From the NCBI GenBank assembly GCA_030141605.1, contig JAQGDQ010000201.1:163501-223500 (forward strand): DNA of 60,000 bases. Direction: 5' to 3'. The notes beneath the pieces were generated by a model. The model was not told where the DNA came from, ran no database searches, and worked only from the letters and a program-made list of their open reading frames with translations. Made by a program: the position numbers and the translations under genes. This DNA comes from Tubiluchus corallicola (Eukaryota; Priapulida; Priapulimorpha; Priapulimorphida; Tubiluchidae). Below are positions 44,101 through 56,556 of the stretch, one piece after another. The stretch's first letter is position 1. The number at the start of each line of letters is the position of its first letter.

Positions 44101-47100
44101 AAAATAAGTGTGGTTATCTTTTCAGACATTTAATGAAAAATGTGATTTTATTTTTCTACGAACCAGTTCTCGGTTTGAGTCCGGGAATGCCTAAAAAGCA
44201 GGTTATTTGTAGAGATAGGAATTGAAATGGTCCTCATGCGGACAGAATAAGCCTGGTTACGGCAAGAAACAAAATTAAACAAACAAATACATATATACAA
44301 GTATGTGTTTCGAGCTTTGTAAGTTTTATGCCGCTAGAATCTGATGAAGCTTTTATTTCCGTTGGAATAAAAATGAAAGCTTTTACTTTTTACATACCTG
44401 CCGGCGCAAAAGAATGTGCCGAAGTTTTGAACACGATATTATAAAAACAAAATAACAGAATCAATTGAAAATTCCCATACTGGTGTTACAGACGCTTATG
44501 TATAAACACCAAAAATCTTAAGTCATTCCCTTGGATTTTTTCCAAAGATACAGAAGTTTTAAAAGCTATTAGTCAGAAAAATAAACGCAGAAAAAAATTG
44601 TTTGTCACTATTATTAAAATTTACAGCAAGTACTCTGCCCACTATTTTCACTGCAAACTAGACGAAGACATTTCTTCCAGCAGCTTACACAGATTCGCAC
44701 TTCTTTAAAGAGCATTTGGTCTCAACATTCAATATTTTTTCCTTTCCTCTGAAACAAACGGCTCTGTGCGGCCATTGTATACTTTCTCTTTAAGGGAATT
44801 CCAGATACCGTAATCCAGAGGATTAAGTCCCATTTTTTTCTTGGCAACAAATCTTTGTCAATGCTTTCTTTTTTCTGTTTATGACCGCAAACCTGATAAA
44901 GAGGTTGGTTCTTTTATTGTTTTGCTCCATGTACTGAGTGCTTTATACGTTACTAAACGTTACTGTTTTTATTTGATGTTTATCTAACATTGTTCCGGCA
45001 TTTAATTTTTTAACATGCAAAAATGGTTTGTGGTTGTTACTTAAAACCAAGTAAAAGTATTTTAACTGCGAAAAGTTATTGTATCGTAATACCATGCTGT
45101 GAAGTTTCAACTTTGTGGAACACTATCTTCTAATATTATTGTAGTCTAAACGTCGGCACATTTTTCTGCACCACCCAACGTATAGTCCTTCCCCACCAAG
45201 AGAAATAGCCGGAGATACTGTGACAGATGAACACATCTAGAAAAAAACCCATTTACTAAACATATTAGGCACAGTTTAACTGTTTCTTCAGCTATTCCCC
45301 TCGGACGTAACTAACTTGATGCAAAGCATCACATTTATAACAACTTACTTAAGTTTCAACTATGGTACACTGATCAGTAAATTCGGTGGAGCTAAAGTTA
45401 AATCACTGAGAAATTTGTTTGGATCGATTCAAGCGCTTTATTCTGATAGTTTGGCCGCTTAGCAACTAATAAATGAACAGGCCGTAGTCAAGCGTAGAAA
45501 TATTATACATTAGCTCAATCGTATATTTCAATGTATATGCACCACTTCATTCACCAATCTTAATCCCCCTAACAACTACGCCAGGGAAACGCTAAAGCTA
45601 ATTGCGCACGCGTATTGCATTTTTTCACATTTTGTGACAATCCAAAATCCTAAAAAAGATTGTTTGTAATCTTCGCTGGAATGATGAACGATAGTGTATT
45701 TTAATGTGTTCTGATTACTAGGGTGAAGGCCATTAAGTGAATGTAATTATCAGTTAAATCAAAACAGGTAAAACATGTTAGTTTATATGATTTATGATAA
45801 TTGGTTTACAAATAATTAAATACTTTTTGTAATTTATTGACTGTCTAAAGAAATGTAATGAAAGCGTCATCATATTATTAAAATTGTAACTATGTTTTAT
45901 ATGCTTGTTTTGTTGTAATTGTGATTGTTATATGGTACTATAAAAATGTAACTTTATGCGTGATTGTTTGACGAATGGCTTCCAACGAAATTAAGTGTGC
46001 TGGTTAATAACAATTACTGATCATAGCAATCAGAGCAGCTGCGCATTAAACGAAATTGGCTTCGTCAAAAGATTTTGCTTTCTAAAAACTAAAGCTGTGC
46101 AGAAAGAGCAAGGACATCGAATGGCCAGAAGGCGAACAAAATTAAATAAAGGTGACGTCCAACTTATAGTAAATCAGGTGGAACATTCTAAGCATATACA
46201 TATATGTTGTGTATGTATAGACAGATATAGACATATCAAAATTTAAAAGACAGAAGAAAATCGCGACGACTTTTTAATAAGTTAACGGAAGGATAAGGTC
46301 TATAGGCCCTAACTGCCGCAATATTTTTGTCACATGCTGAAAATACATACCGAAACGTTGTTTTAAACACTCAGGGCCTAATTATAAAGTACATAGATGT
46401 TTGTTATTATTTCCCTGAATGCCTATGTATAGCTAGATATAAGAAAAGTATTTTGCATTACTGTTGTGTAATATTGGTGCCTGTAATACTACTTGCATTT
46501 CATTTTGCTAAAAGTTTTTTAACATGCACCCAATTTGTATTTTCATCACTGATGTAGCAGTAAAGAACATGCCTTATTATGGACTAACTTCTTACATCTA
46601 GCCTGTAACTTGTAATCATATTATAACAATCTTCTTATTATGGTCAGAAAATGACATACATACCTAATGGCGTAAAATGCAATATGAAACACTATATAGT
46701 AGTTCTGTTTCACTTCTTGTTGAGTGCACGCCTGTACACGCACCTTTGTGTATGCATATACGAGTAAACATGTGTGAATATCATACAGCGTGTGTGTGCG
46801 TGCATGCGCAATTGTGCGTGGATGTGCGCGCGTGAATGGCGTGATATACCACTAGTATTGTGGTGTGATATTGAGTACTAGTATTTCTCAAAAATTTAAA
46901 TATTTTGAGAAAAAAGTTGAAGGTTGTACTGGAGTTCCTATTATCAAGAGTGTGTGTGCATGCTAGATCTGCGTGATGAATTAATTCATCTTTAGGTCTC
47001 TGCAGATGGAGTTAATTTTTTAATAATATTTTTGACAAATACGCTTTCGGTGAATATTCAGATGTCGTTTTATTAGATTTAAGGACATATACACTGTAAG

Positions 47101-48359
47101 TCACCAAAGGTTAATTATTGAGAATTATGAAAACGTTGGCGTCATAACTTAAGAACTGGTATTGTTTTCATATTACCCGTAATGACGGGAACAGTGCACT
47201 GTTATTGGTTATATATTGACCTTGGCAAGGTGCCTGTGGGGGTATCACAAAACTCCGTTCCTTATAATGTTTTACTGACATTTCATATGGTACACTAACA
47301 CCTAAGTAAAGTTTATATTAAGCTGTATGATACAGCTGTGATGTCACCTATGTCATCCTCGAATTGCTTGACTACTCTTGAAATTGAATATGGCGATATA
47401 TTAGATTTTAACAGAACTAGAACAATATTGTTTGGAACAGGTAGAAAACAAAAAAAATATTAATGAGTTTAATGTGCCACTACACAAACCATTACTCAAA
47501 TTGAAATTGTTAGCAGTTATGTTCAATAATATACCCATAGAACTTTGTATATTACATATGGCACAACCCGATTGAGCACAGTGCTCGTTTGCAACAGAAG
47601 GTCCTGTGTTAAGAGGCAACGATTAGATACTTACGCAACGAATTGTTTAGATGAGGTTGCAAACTTCCCAGCCTGAATACTATAGATGGAATCACATTAA
47701 CACACATAGCTTAAATTGGGTTATTTAATATACGCTAAACATTAGCGTTGACACAACTCCATTAAATTAAGATAATGTTATGCATTAGTGTAAATTTTAC
47801 CTCCAATGGTTAAAGGTACTCAATTTAAAGATTTTATCATTTTAACAACATGCATATCACGTACTGTTCAGTTAAACACAATTCTAACAACTTTGTTCTG
47901 AAATATTTTTTAACTTTGCCAAAAAGTGTACTTCCGGCATTGTGATAAAGCGTATCAGCCTAACCAAAGCGAGGTACAATGAGACCATTGCAGACAGAAA
48001 GGGCGGTTTCTCGGTTTAAACAAGACCTAGTCCTATTGAAGAAAAGCTATGCTATAGGCTTCAAATCTCTCCAACTTTGGCAGCAGTGAGTAACGTCTTT
48101 CTGCTATCGTGTAGCTGAAACGAGAAGCCACTGAATTATTTACAGGAAATAGATTAACATCAACAACCGCTCTGCAAACTATGCTGGGTTATGTGTTAAT
48201 AAAAGAAGCAAGTCAAGCTTATGGTTTTAGTTTACCATGCTACTTTTTCTAATGAATAAGTGCTTAAACTGGAGCTTTGTGCGCTAATATAAGACGTTAA
48301 AAGCGCGTATTCTCGTTGAGAAAATGTGTTAACTTTAAAAGATAGTCAAATCAACCACA
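44101..48359. other. Intergenic region between the divergent K2P genes, part 2
   Basis: About 4.2 kb of AT-rich DNA with no supported gene. At 46725-46845 there is a run rich in alternating purine-pyrimidine (GCGTGTGTGTGCGTGCATGCGC and similar), which could adopt Z-DNA. The short open frames at 45995-46246 and 46327-46557 have no domains. The promoter and 5' UTR of K2P gene B should lie near the right end. Confidence 0.45.
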
Positions 48360-49674
48360 ATGAGGTAAGAATCTGCATTGTGAAGCCACTTAATTCACTT
48401 ATATACGTTTAGAAATAAAATTTATTTTGAATCTTTAATTAAATGCAACTATACGTCAATGGGTATACCAGCTTGAATGAGTACAAATGAAGCAATTTAT
48501 CGAGGTTTGCTTCGTTGTTAATCAACAATTGTATTTTTGTGATGATTGATGTTGTGCATTAGTATTGTATTACTGGCACTTGCGTTGTATTACATGTTGT
48601 TTTTCTATGTGCACATTGTACTTGTTTATGAATATGTACTGCACCATTTGTGTACATAATAAATAACGAAGTGAAATTAGTATTTTCTGTCTATTTTTTG
48701 TGCCTGATAAAATCGCTACACTTTAAATTAGCAAAATAAGCACAGTATGCGTTCTGTGTGTAAAAAATAGATGTCTAATCTTTTCTACCAGAAAACAACA
48801 CGGGGATCAGTTTGTCTTTATCAGTTGATCTGAAATTATAATTTTAAATACATTAATTTCGAACATTTGTCCCGAGTATAAACACTAAGAACTGAATTAG
48901 CGCAATATATGGCCTATAATCATTTAAACTTGAGAGCCTTGACTTGTAGATTTTGGTTGACAACTAGAAATAATAAAGCATAGCTCAATTGGTAATGCAT
49001 AATAAAACTAATATACTGTTTATTGCTCCATTCGTTTGTCCATTGTTTGTCCGTTCTTATTCACTGCCTGCTCGTTTGTTAACTTTGTTCCTTCATTTGT
49101 TTGTTTGTAAAATAAAGCATCTCGCTGTGATGACTGTTTCAGCTCAATCGAAGAAGACCCTGTGAAGAAGGACGATATGTCTATTGTCAAAGATCAAAGC
49201 CAGTTCAGTGACATCACCGGTAAAGCGACTTCCCCTGAGTCGGAAGACGGAGCACCGAAGAAAAAGAGAGTATGGTGGAAAATCGTCTTAAAGTATATGT
49301 TCTCAACCGTAGGCCTGTTTTTCCTCGTCATGCTGTACTCTGTAGTAGGAGGACTAATTTTTCAGTATGTATCGCAAATTTCGGAAGCATTTATAGAAAA
49401 TGTTTCCTTAAACTGTTATGGAACCCTATATCTTATTTAACAGTATCGTTTTACTGTTTTATATTTTCTATTTGGTTACTTTGTAGTACATTTCTACTTC
49501 CTAACAGCAGTAATCACGCTCTAGCTAGTATTACTTTAGTATAAGTGTAGCATAAGTATTGTAATTTGTATTTCAAGTTTAGGATTTTAACTTCAAAATG
49601 ATATCGTTTTTTTTACTTTAAATGTAGCACTTAGTGCTCATGATGTAACGTTTTTGAAAGGCAATTAGATAAAC

Positions 49675-49772
<98 letters not shown>

Positions 49773-52700
49773 GCTGCTGCTGCTGTTGTTGTTGTTGTTA
49801 TTTTTATTATTATTCTTTTATTCTTATAAAATTTTATACAGCAATGAGTTTTAGTATAAATAATTAATACAATAAATAATATTTTTGTTAGTAATTAAAA
49901 AATATGATGAAACCCATACATATCGTCATGCATGCTACATGTAGTGGCGTATGCATTCATAAAAAGCTTTTCTAATTTTTCTTTTTACATTAAAAGTAAA
50001 GCAAAAAGTACAACCATCCTTTATCCTTAAACCAGTATTTGAGTCATTCATAAAATATAACATTTTTGATGTAACAATTGATTTGGAATTCTTCTTAAAA
50101 AGCCCAGTTTACGACTGTCAAATAAGAAGTTTGCTGGTATGATACCACAGCTGTACATAAGTAGTTTTACACTTTCGTTTTGTTTAAAGTCAAATATTTT
50201 CTACATGCACAGTTCTAATTTGCTCTAATTACATTCGCATCTACAATAGAAATGCCATCAACTTAACACCCGTACAACAAAATTGGGACGACAATAAGAA
50301 CTAATTATTAATATTATAGATAGTTTGTATATACAGCTGATTATGGGTAACAAGTTTATTCATTATAGATCTATATTATTATGACACTTATTTTTAAAGT
50401 AATGTTGTGTTGTACACACATTTTGGTGTATATGTATTAAATTTATATTTTTAACTAACCTTATTTATTTAAACTATTTTTTTACTGATCCTTGTACACA
50501 GTTTTGTTATTGTACCTGAGTATGAATAAATAGTAATAAATAATAATGGTGCAACGGGATGTGTTTTTGTAGAAGAGATATTCGTCACACTCCTTACACA
50601 CTTTTTCACTACATCATAAGTCTTCACTACAACATAATTTTCGAAAAAAAAACGCAGGAAAACTAATGCTGGAGGCTGTGAAACTCAAAAGAAGTGAAGA
50701 ATATACGATGGAGCACAATATATCAATGCTCAGTGATAAGAAGAGCTTGTTTTTGTTGTTTGTAGACGTATAATGGTATTGATGTCATTTGAGTTTAATT
50801 TCGTTATTTTGTTCTTGTTGTAGTCAAGTGTGCTGAATTAAACGTTTAACTCGCCAGAGTTTGAAGTATTTAATTCCACTTCCAGGGCGCTAGAAACACC
50901 AGAAGAGGAAGCACACAATGCGGAATTGATAAGAGTCAGCGACGATCTTATCAGGTAAGTCGGTAATACTGTACTAACAATTAACTGAGGTAATAATTTT
51001 AGGCTCGCTGACGCTGAAGCAAATTCTGCTACGATTCACATCACACATGCAACCGCGTACTTCAATATCGCCTTCAGTAGTTTAGAAAATACCTTTTCGA
51101 ACTGCATTTACAAATGTGTGGAACAGTTTCTTATCGAATTAATTGAACTTTTAATTTTTTTAAACTTAGGCTTCAACAAGCTTTGGTCAAAAATTTGTAC
51201 CTGAATTTAACTCAGGATAACGTCACCGAAGAAGAATTTAAGAATCAGGCCTACGAGTACATCAGTAAGAAAACTTATTTATAATGTCTCTATGTCAATT
51301 CTCATAATAGGCTAGTATATAATTACAGTAATAGTAGAATATGAACTGTTGAGCATATAACTACAAAAGAACGTGTTACTAGTATTTCTGTTGTTTCTGT
51401 GTTACAGGATATCAGATAAATACTGAAATAAATACTGATTAAAAATAAACCTAAATTAATAACCTAATTTAGGTTTATTTTTAATTTAAGAAGCTCTAAA
51501 AAGTAACCATCAAACATATAGTAGCTAAAATGGATTTTCCTTTTAAACAACGCTCTTATTAAAAACAATTAGGCCTGCTATGTGGCAGGGGAAAACACTT
51601 ACAGGTAATTAAGTAATCTGATCAATTTAGATGACTGGAGATTGTCAATTGTCAATGCATCTGTAACTCTGAAGTATAACAGTAGTATGATTGGTGTAGA
51701 AACGAAACAGATTTGGACACTAGCTTCTGCGATCATGTTCGCCACTACCATTGTTACTACGGTTGGTAAGTTAACCGTTAAGCATTAAATTACGAGAATA
51801 GACTGAGCATTTGTTAAAAGCATATCAATAGAGTTTGTTACACGGCCCGTCTCTTTTGAGATTGAATTGAAGTCTACATTGCGGCGCCTAGAACACTTAT
51901 GACAGAACAAAATGTTGACGAAGATTTGCCCACAGAAGCTTAAAAAACAAAATCAGTGGACACTATATCATTTGATTTGGTTTACCAAGCCAAGTTTAAC
52001 TTGAACAATTTCAAATTTTCACCCAATGGTGTCAAAAGACGCACAATCGGTCACTTTGATAAAATATTTAATTATTCACAGCGTTTTTCATTTTATTCTT
52101 GTGTATTGATGTAATTTTGTGAATTACGAGCAGATTTATGGGTGAATCGAAAATTGAAGAGTAAATCTGTTGTAAAAGTGTGTATGAAAAATTCATTGCT
52201 GAAATTTTTTGTAGGCTATGGTAACATTACACCGAAATCCATGGTCGGACGCCTGGTTACAATTGGATATGCTCTATTTGGACTGCCTCTCATGATGATG
52301 TTTCTGGCAAACATAGGTGACGTACTGGCCAACGGGATCAAATACATCTATAATAGGCTATGCTGCTATACATGCAACCAGAAGTATATGATGTATGAGG
52401 GTCTTGTTGTCCAGCCACAAGGTAATCAGTTATGGCAAGCGCCTTAATGGGTAATTACAAAGCTTACCCTGGAAATTTAAAACTATATTTATAATGACAA
52501 TGTTTTATCTTAAATTTATTAGTACAAAGAATTTCAATTGTATTTATAGCAATGTACAATCAGCCTGAAATGGAAGAAGCAAATGTTGGCAATATTACGC
52601 CTGTTGAAAGTCAGAAAGAGCCAATATCAGATTTGACAACAGCCCGCGGTCACTTCAGAGGTTATCCTCTCATCGTTGAGAATGATGATGGTAGAATCGC

Positions 52701-53550
52701 TCAACAAGGTGATGCAGCTCCAGAAGGACAGGACCAAACAGGTCAAGATCAAGTAGCACAGAAGAATAAGGTAGAAAACAGAATTCCAGATCGTCCAGTC
52801 CCATGGTTCATAACATTACTATTGCTGGCAGGTTACATAGCTCTTGGAGGAATATGCTTTTCTGTCTGGGAAGGCTGGAGTCCTACAATAGGGGCCTATT
52901 TCAGCTTCGTGACAATTAGCACTATTGGTTTTGGCGATTTTGTTCCCGGTACAAAATCAACCGAGGAAGAAAACTATGAACTAGTTCTCATTATTGTTGC
53001 AGCCTACATGCTGTTGGGCATGTCAGTATTGTCAATGGTCGTAACACTCTTGCTGGAGAGCCTCAAAACAACAGCCAAAAAGGTAGCTGCAAAAGTGCAA
53101 CACAAGAAGCTCAGACAAAAAGAACAATCTTTGCATGCAAACGCTATACAGTCAGACCAGCCTATCAATCAAGTTTCACCGACTGGCAAATGGCCAGAAG
53201 GCAGCAGAGTATCTCCGGAAGGCAGACAGTCACCAGAGGAAGACCCTCTATCTCGAAGTGGGGCGCCACTGATTACAAATTCACCCGAATTAGATAAAAA
53301 ATCAGCAGAGAGAGGGAGACAGAAAAAAGACAAAGAAGCATATGATGAGATAAGTGATATTGAAAAGAAAGATGATGGCAACGAAAAGGGCAAGACAAAA
53401 AGAAGCGATGACAAGGATGGAAACGAAGCAGAAGAAAATAAAGGTGAAGATAATCCAGCATTTGACAATGATGAGGATGAAAATAACCACAGTCTGAGTA
53501 ACCTAAAAGAAGCAAAAGAAAGAAAAAATATGGACATGTTAGCAATTTAA
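48360..53550 (+). CDS. Two-pore-domain (K2P) potassium channel subunit B
   Basis: Seven coding exons: 48360-48364, 49143-49364, 50886-50954, 51170-51264, 51631-51765, 52215-52421 and 52550-53550, all GT-AG and in phase (1,734 nt, 577 aa). The first exon carries only ATGAG before GTAAGA; joining to exon 2 gives MSSIEEDPVKK. TM1 lies about 49-75; first filter TTVGYG 173-178; TM2 about 187-212; a long loop 215-328; TM3 about 329-350; second filter STIGFGD 368-374; TM4 about 389-412. The C-terminal tail of about 160 residues is very rich in Lys, Glu and Asp. Like all K2P proteins it should dimerise into a background K+ channel. It shares its plan, long TM2-TM3 loop and TM1 region (WKIVLKYMFSTVGLFFLV against WKKVLKVVLSSVGLFLAV) with the divergent gene A, suggesting they are paralogues. 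AATAAA follows at 53595-53600. Confidence 0.92.
49678..49815 (+). repeat. (TTA)n-(TTG)n-(CTG)n compound microsatellite
   Basis: About nine TTA units run into roughly 28 TTG units, four CTG units, more TTG and then imperfect TTA again. It lies in intron 2 of K2P gene B and is likely to be length-polymorphic. Confidence 0.97.
49816..50885. other. Intron 2 of K2P gene B, remainder
   Basis: AT-rich intronic sequence without recognisable genes, ending in the TTCCACTTCCAG acceptor at 50885. Confidence 0.5.
51438..51485. repeat. Perfect 21-bp inverted repeat with a 6-base spacer
   Basis: ATTAAAAATAAACCTAAATTA (51438-51458) is exactly complementary to 51465-51485, with ATAACC between. It lies in intron 4 of K2P gene B, and as RNA it would form a strong but AU-rich hairpin. 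Confidence 0.9.
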
Positions 53551-55638
53551 TCCAATAGTACTTTCTAGTTTCCAGTATATTGAGTGCAATATGCAATAAA
53601 TTCATGAATCTGTCATCAACCAGACACAAGGAGACAAAATAAGTGCAAAGTCACTATTATTTTGTATCTACTTTATACTCTGCTTTATACTTTTACCTTC
53701 CCAAAGCATGGCACCTTTTTCAGTGCAGTAGAGTGGTTGTTCATTGCCTGGACATTATAACATTGATTCTGCTTGACAAATTCACAATTAAAACGTATGC
53801 GAAAGCAAGTGAAGCAAGCAGGCTGAGTGCCATTTGGCCTGCAAACAGTTCATGGGCCGTGAGTACTCCACACACTGAAGACCTATAGTAAAAAGTTTAC
53901 ATTTTAACACCTATACCGATGCCTTTAGCAACGTTTCTGATAATTTGATAATTAAATAATAGGTTAAAAACTTAATAATTGGCGGGCGAGCACAACTAGT
54001 GATGACATCACAAGTTAACATGATTTTCAAAAGCACAAACATTCCATGAACGTGTTGCACGTGTTTGTGAAAGCGAACATTGAAGTACAGGATTACTGTA
54101 TAATATTCAATGCAATATAACAAAGTTTGGAAAATTCTGAGTAAAAAATTTAAATTTCAAGCTTACCGCTATGATCACGCATGGCCTCTCGAACGTGTGC
54201 GCTGCATCACAACTGAACACCTGTGAGAGGTATAACACCTGTTTTTTGTGCAACGTGCTTCATAGATGCACCCGCTAGTGCCCATCTAATTAGTGAACAG
54301 CGAAGAACAGGCCGTGCGGGCGCGTAATTACGTTTCTGTGGAAATAATTCTTTCAAGTAACTCGTTCGTGAAAAAATTGTATGTTCCCCGTTCAATATTT
54401 TATAGTGTAGATTGTTTCGAGCTATAGTTTAAGACCGGGCCTTATTTTGTTTTATTGAAATCTGAATAACAGTGCTTTAAATAGACGTTTAGTTTGTAAA
54501 AGTCTATGGACTGCAAAAAAAACTGTTACCGATCGTGTAGTTGTAAAAATTTACCTAGTAGAGGTGCATTGGATGTAGATGTATCTTTACAAGGGTGTGG
54601 AGTGCGAAGGCCTCAGACAACATGCAGCTTTTCATCAAGTGGCATACACGTCAGTACGCTCCCCATCAAGTACGCACTTGACAGTTAGAAGAAAATTTAT
54701 TTAAAACGAATGTTACACTACGGTAGTAATGTTTTTTATATTACGTGTTATTAATGATAAAAGTGACGCTGGTTGGAGACAGATGGTTGCATGTGTGATG
54801 CGATGTAATAATGCATGCAGTTTTTCATTAGTGTGAAAAGGAAACTTTTGTGTGGCAACTCAACTTTATTGTTGCCAACTTCTGGAGACAGATTGACATG
54901 TATCATAGTAATGGGAAGCCAAAAGCTAGGTGATCAATATTCAACTGATACAACGCAGTTTATTAATGATTACGAGAAGCCAAGCCACGCGCATATAGTC
55001 GAGTAGTGAAAGAACAATAATTACTGAGCATGCGAAACCGTCTATCATAAATGTCGCATTCCAGGGAATGAAACTACTAATATGCAATCGTTATAGGTCC
55101 ACCTGTTCAATCACCTGGTGTTTACGAGAGAGAAAGAACAATTAGTCAAATGAGGGCAACTTGTGCGTGGGGGAGACAGCAATGGATACGCGTATATGCT
55201 GCTTATTACACTAGGTTTATAAATTCCAAACAAATGAGAAATTTTGTAATGTAGGTACTTTCAGTTGATCATAAAGCAGCCTCTGCGAAGTCTACTGTCG
55301 CACTATTAACACTCATTATTTCGTGTTAGTTGATTACTATGACAAATGTATCTTCATTCTTGTAATACTATTTATTACAGTCAGGTTTAAATTAGAAATA
55401 TAAGATTAAAGATTAAAAATAAATGCATAAAAATATGCTGTTGAAATGTGTTCTGACATTACGCACACATATTACGATGAAAGAAAATTCACTTACAAGT
55501 GCTAATTACAAACGTTTTCGTCACAAACTGATCGGTATGTTGTCAACTGGATCTGAAATTTTTAACAATATAACGACGAACCAAACATTGACTTGAATAA
55601 GTCTATTACTAATAGATGAAGCGTTATCATCACATAAC
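53551..55638. other. 3' UTR of K2P gene B and gene-poor flank
   Basis: The first about 60 bases hold the likely K2P 3' end (AATAAA 53595-53600). Beyond that I see only short, unsupported open frames, for example at 53643-53888 and 54506-54688, the latter Cys-rich but without splice context. Confidence 0.45.
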
Positions 55639-55689
55639 AGAGCAGTTTTAACAATACATAACGCCGTTATGTATTGTTAAAACTGCTCT
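55639..55689. repeat. Near-perfect 51-bp palindrome
   Basis: AGAGCAGTTTTAACAATACATAACG (25 bases) is followed by a single C and then its exact reverse complement. With one mismatch the symmetry extends outward to about 55632-55696 (CATAAC against CTTATG). No gene lies near it. Confidence 0.95.
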
Positions 55690-55696
55690 CTTATGT

Positions 55697-56520
55697 TTAG
55701 TTTGATACTTAAACGTTGAAACGCATGGCCAACATTTTCGTAACAATTTTTTACAACTGTTACTCTTTTCTTCATGGAACAATTAAATACTCCACTTACA
55801 TTGTTAGAATAACAATCAATTTGAGAGTAAAAAATGAATGAATTGTGTACTCTTCTTTGAATATTTTAGGTTACAATATTACTGAAAATTTATCTACCAG
55901 CTATCTAGTAATAGCTACCCCTCCATGTATAGACTCGTGGAACCATTCGTTACCTTTGATTTGGTTTATCCTACAGACCTAATCTGCACATTGTTTGCGT
56001 CATACTTGGCTTCTTGTCGTCTCATTAACTTACTTTTCAAACTGTGTGGTTCAAAAAAAGCAAAAAGTCAGCACATGGCAAATGAACTATTAATTATCAT
56101 TTAAAAACTTATTTAAATAGATATAACAGTGTGTTCTACGAAGCCAACGGTTTTATTGGTTTTCTTGGTCAAATTCTTAATACATATCATACTAATGTAT
56201 CATACATGGGTAGAGACAGTAGTAGTAATAGATTATTGTCACATGAGATATGACCATCGCCATGTTATTACAGTAACCATTTCAACAATGGTACCGGGGG
56301 TCTTACCCATCTTCCTGTTTTAACTTTCAAGTGATGTGCAGATAAAACAAACCGGCTAAAATTGATACGCAGCGAATCAGCCATATTAGTAGTATATACC
56401 TGGTGCTGTTTAAGTGATGGATTGAGAGATACATAAGTTGAAAACGTGTTTTTGTTAAACTCTTCCTTCTAATCACCTCGCGCAAATCCTTTGGGATATA
56501 ATTAGAGTAAGACATAAATA
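55697..56520. other. Gene-poor sequence left of the retrotransposon remnant
   Basis: AT-rich sequence in which I recognise no gene. Its right part may belong to the 3' end of the retrotransposon remnant, whose boundary is not visible. Confidence 0.35.
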
Positions 56521-56556
56521 CTCTGTAACGACAGGAGTTTAAATTTGTTGAAATAA

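Noticed and set aside
53169-53629. Minus-strand open frames (up to 122 codons) opposite the last exon of K2P B
   Set aside because: They are shadows of the Lys/Glu/Asp-rich coding strand, which reads as Phe/Leu/Ser on the complement.
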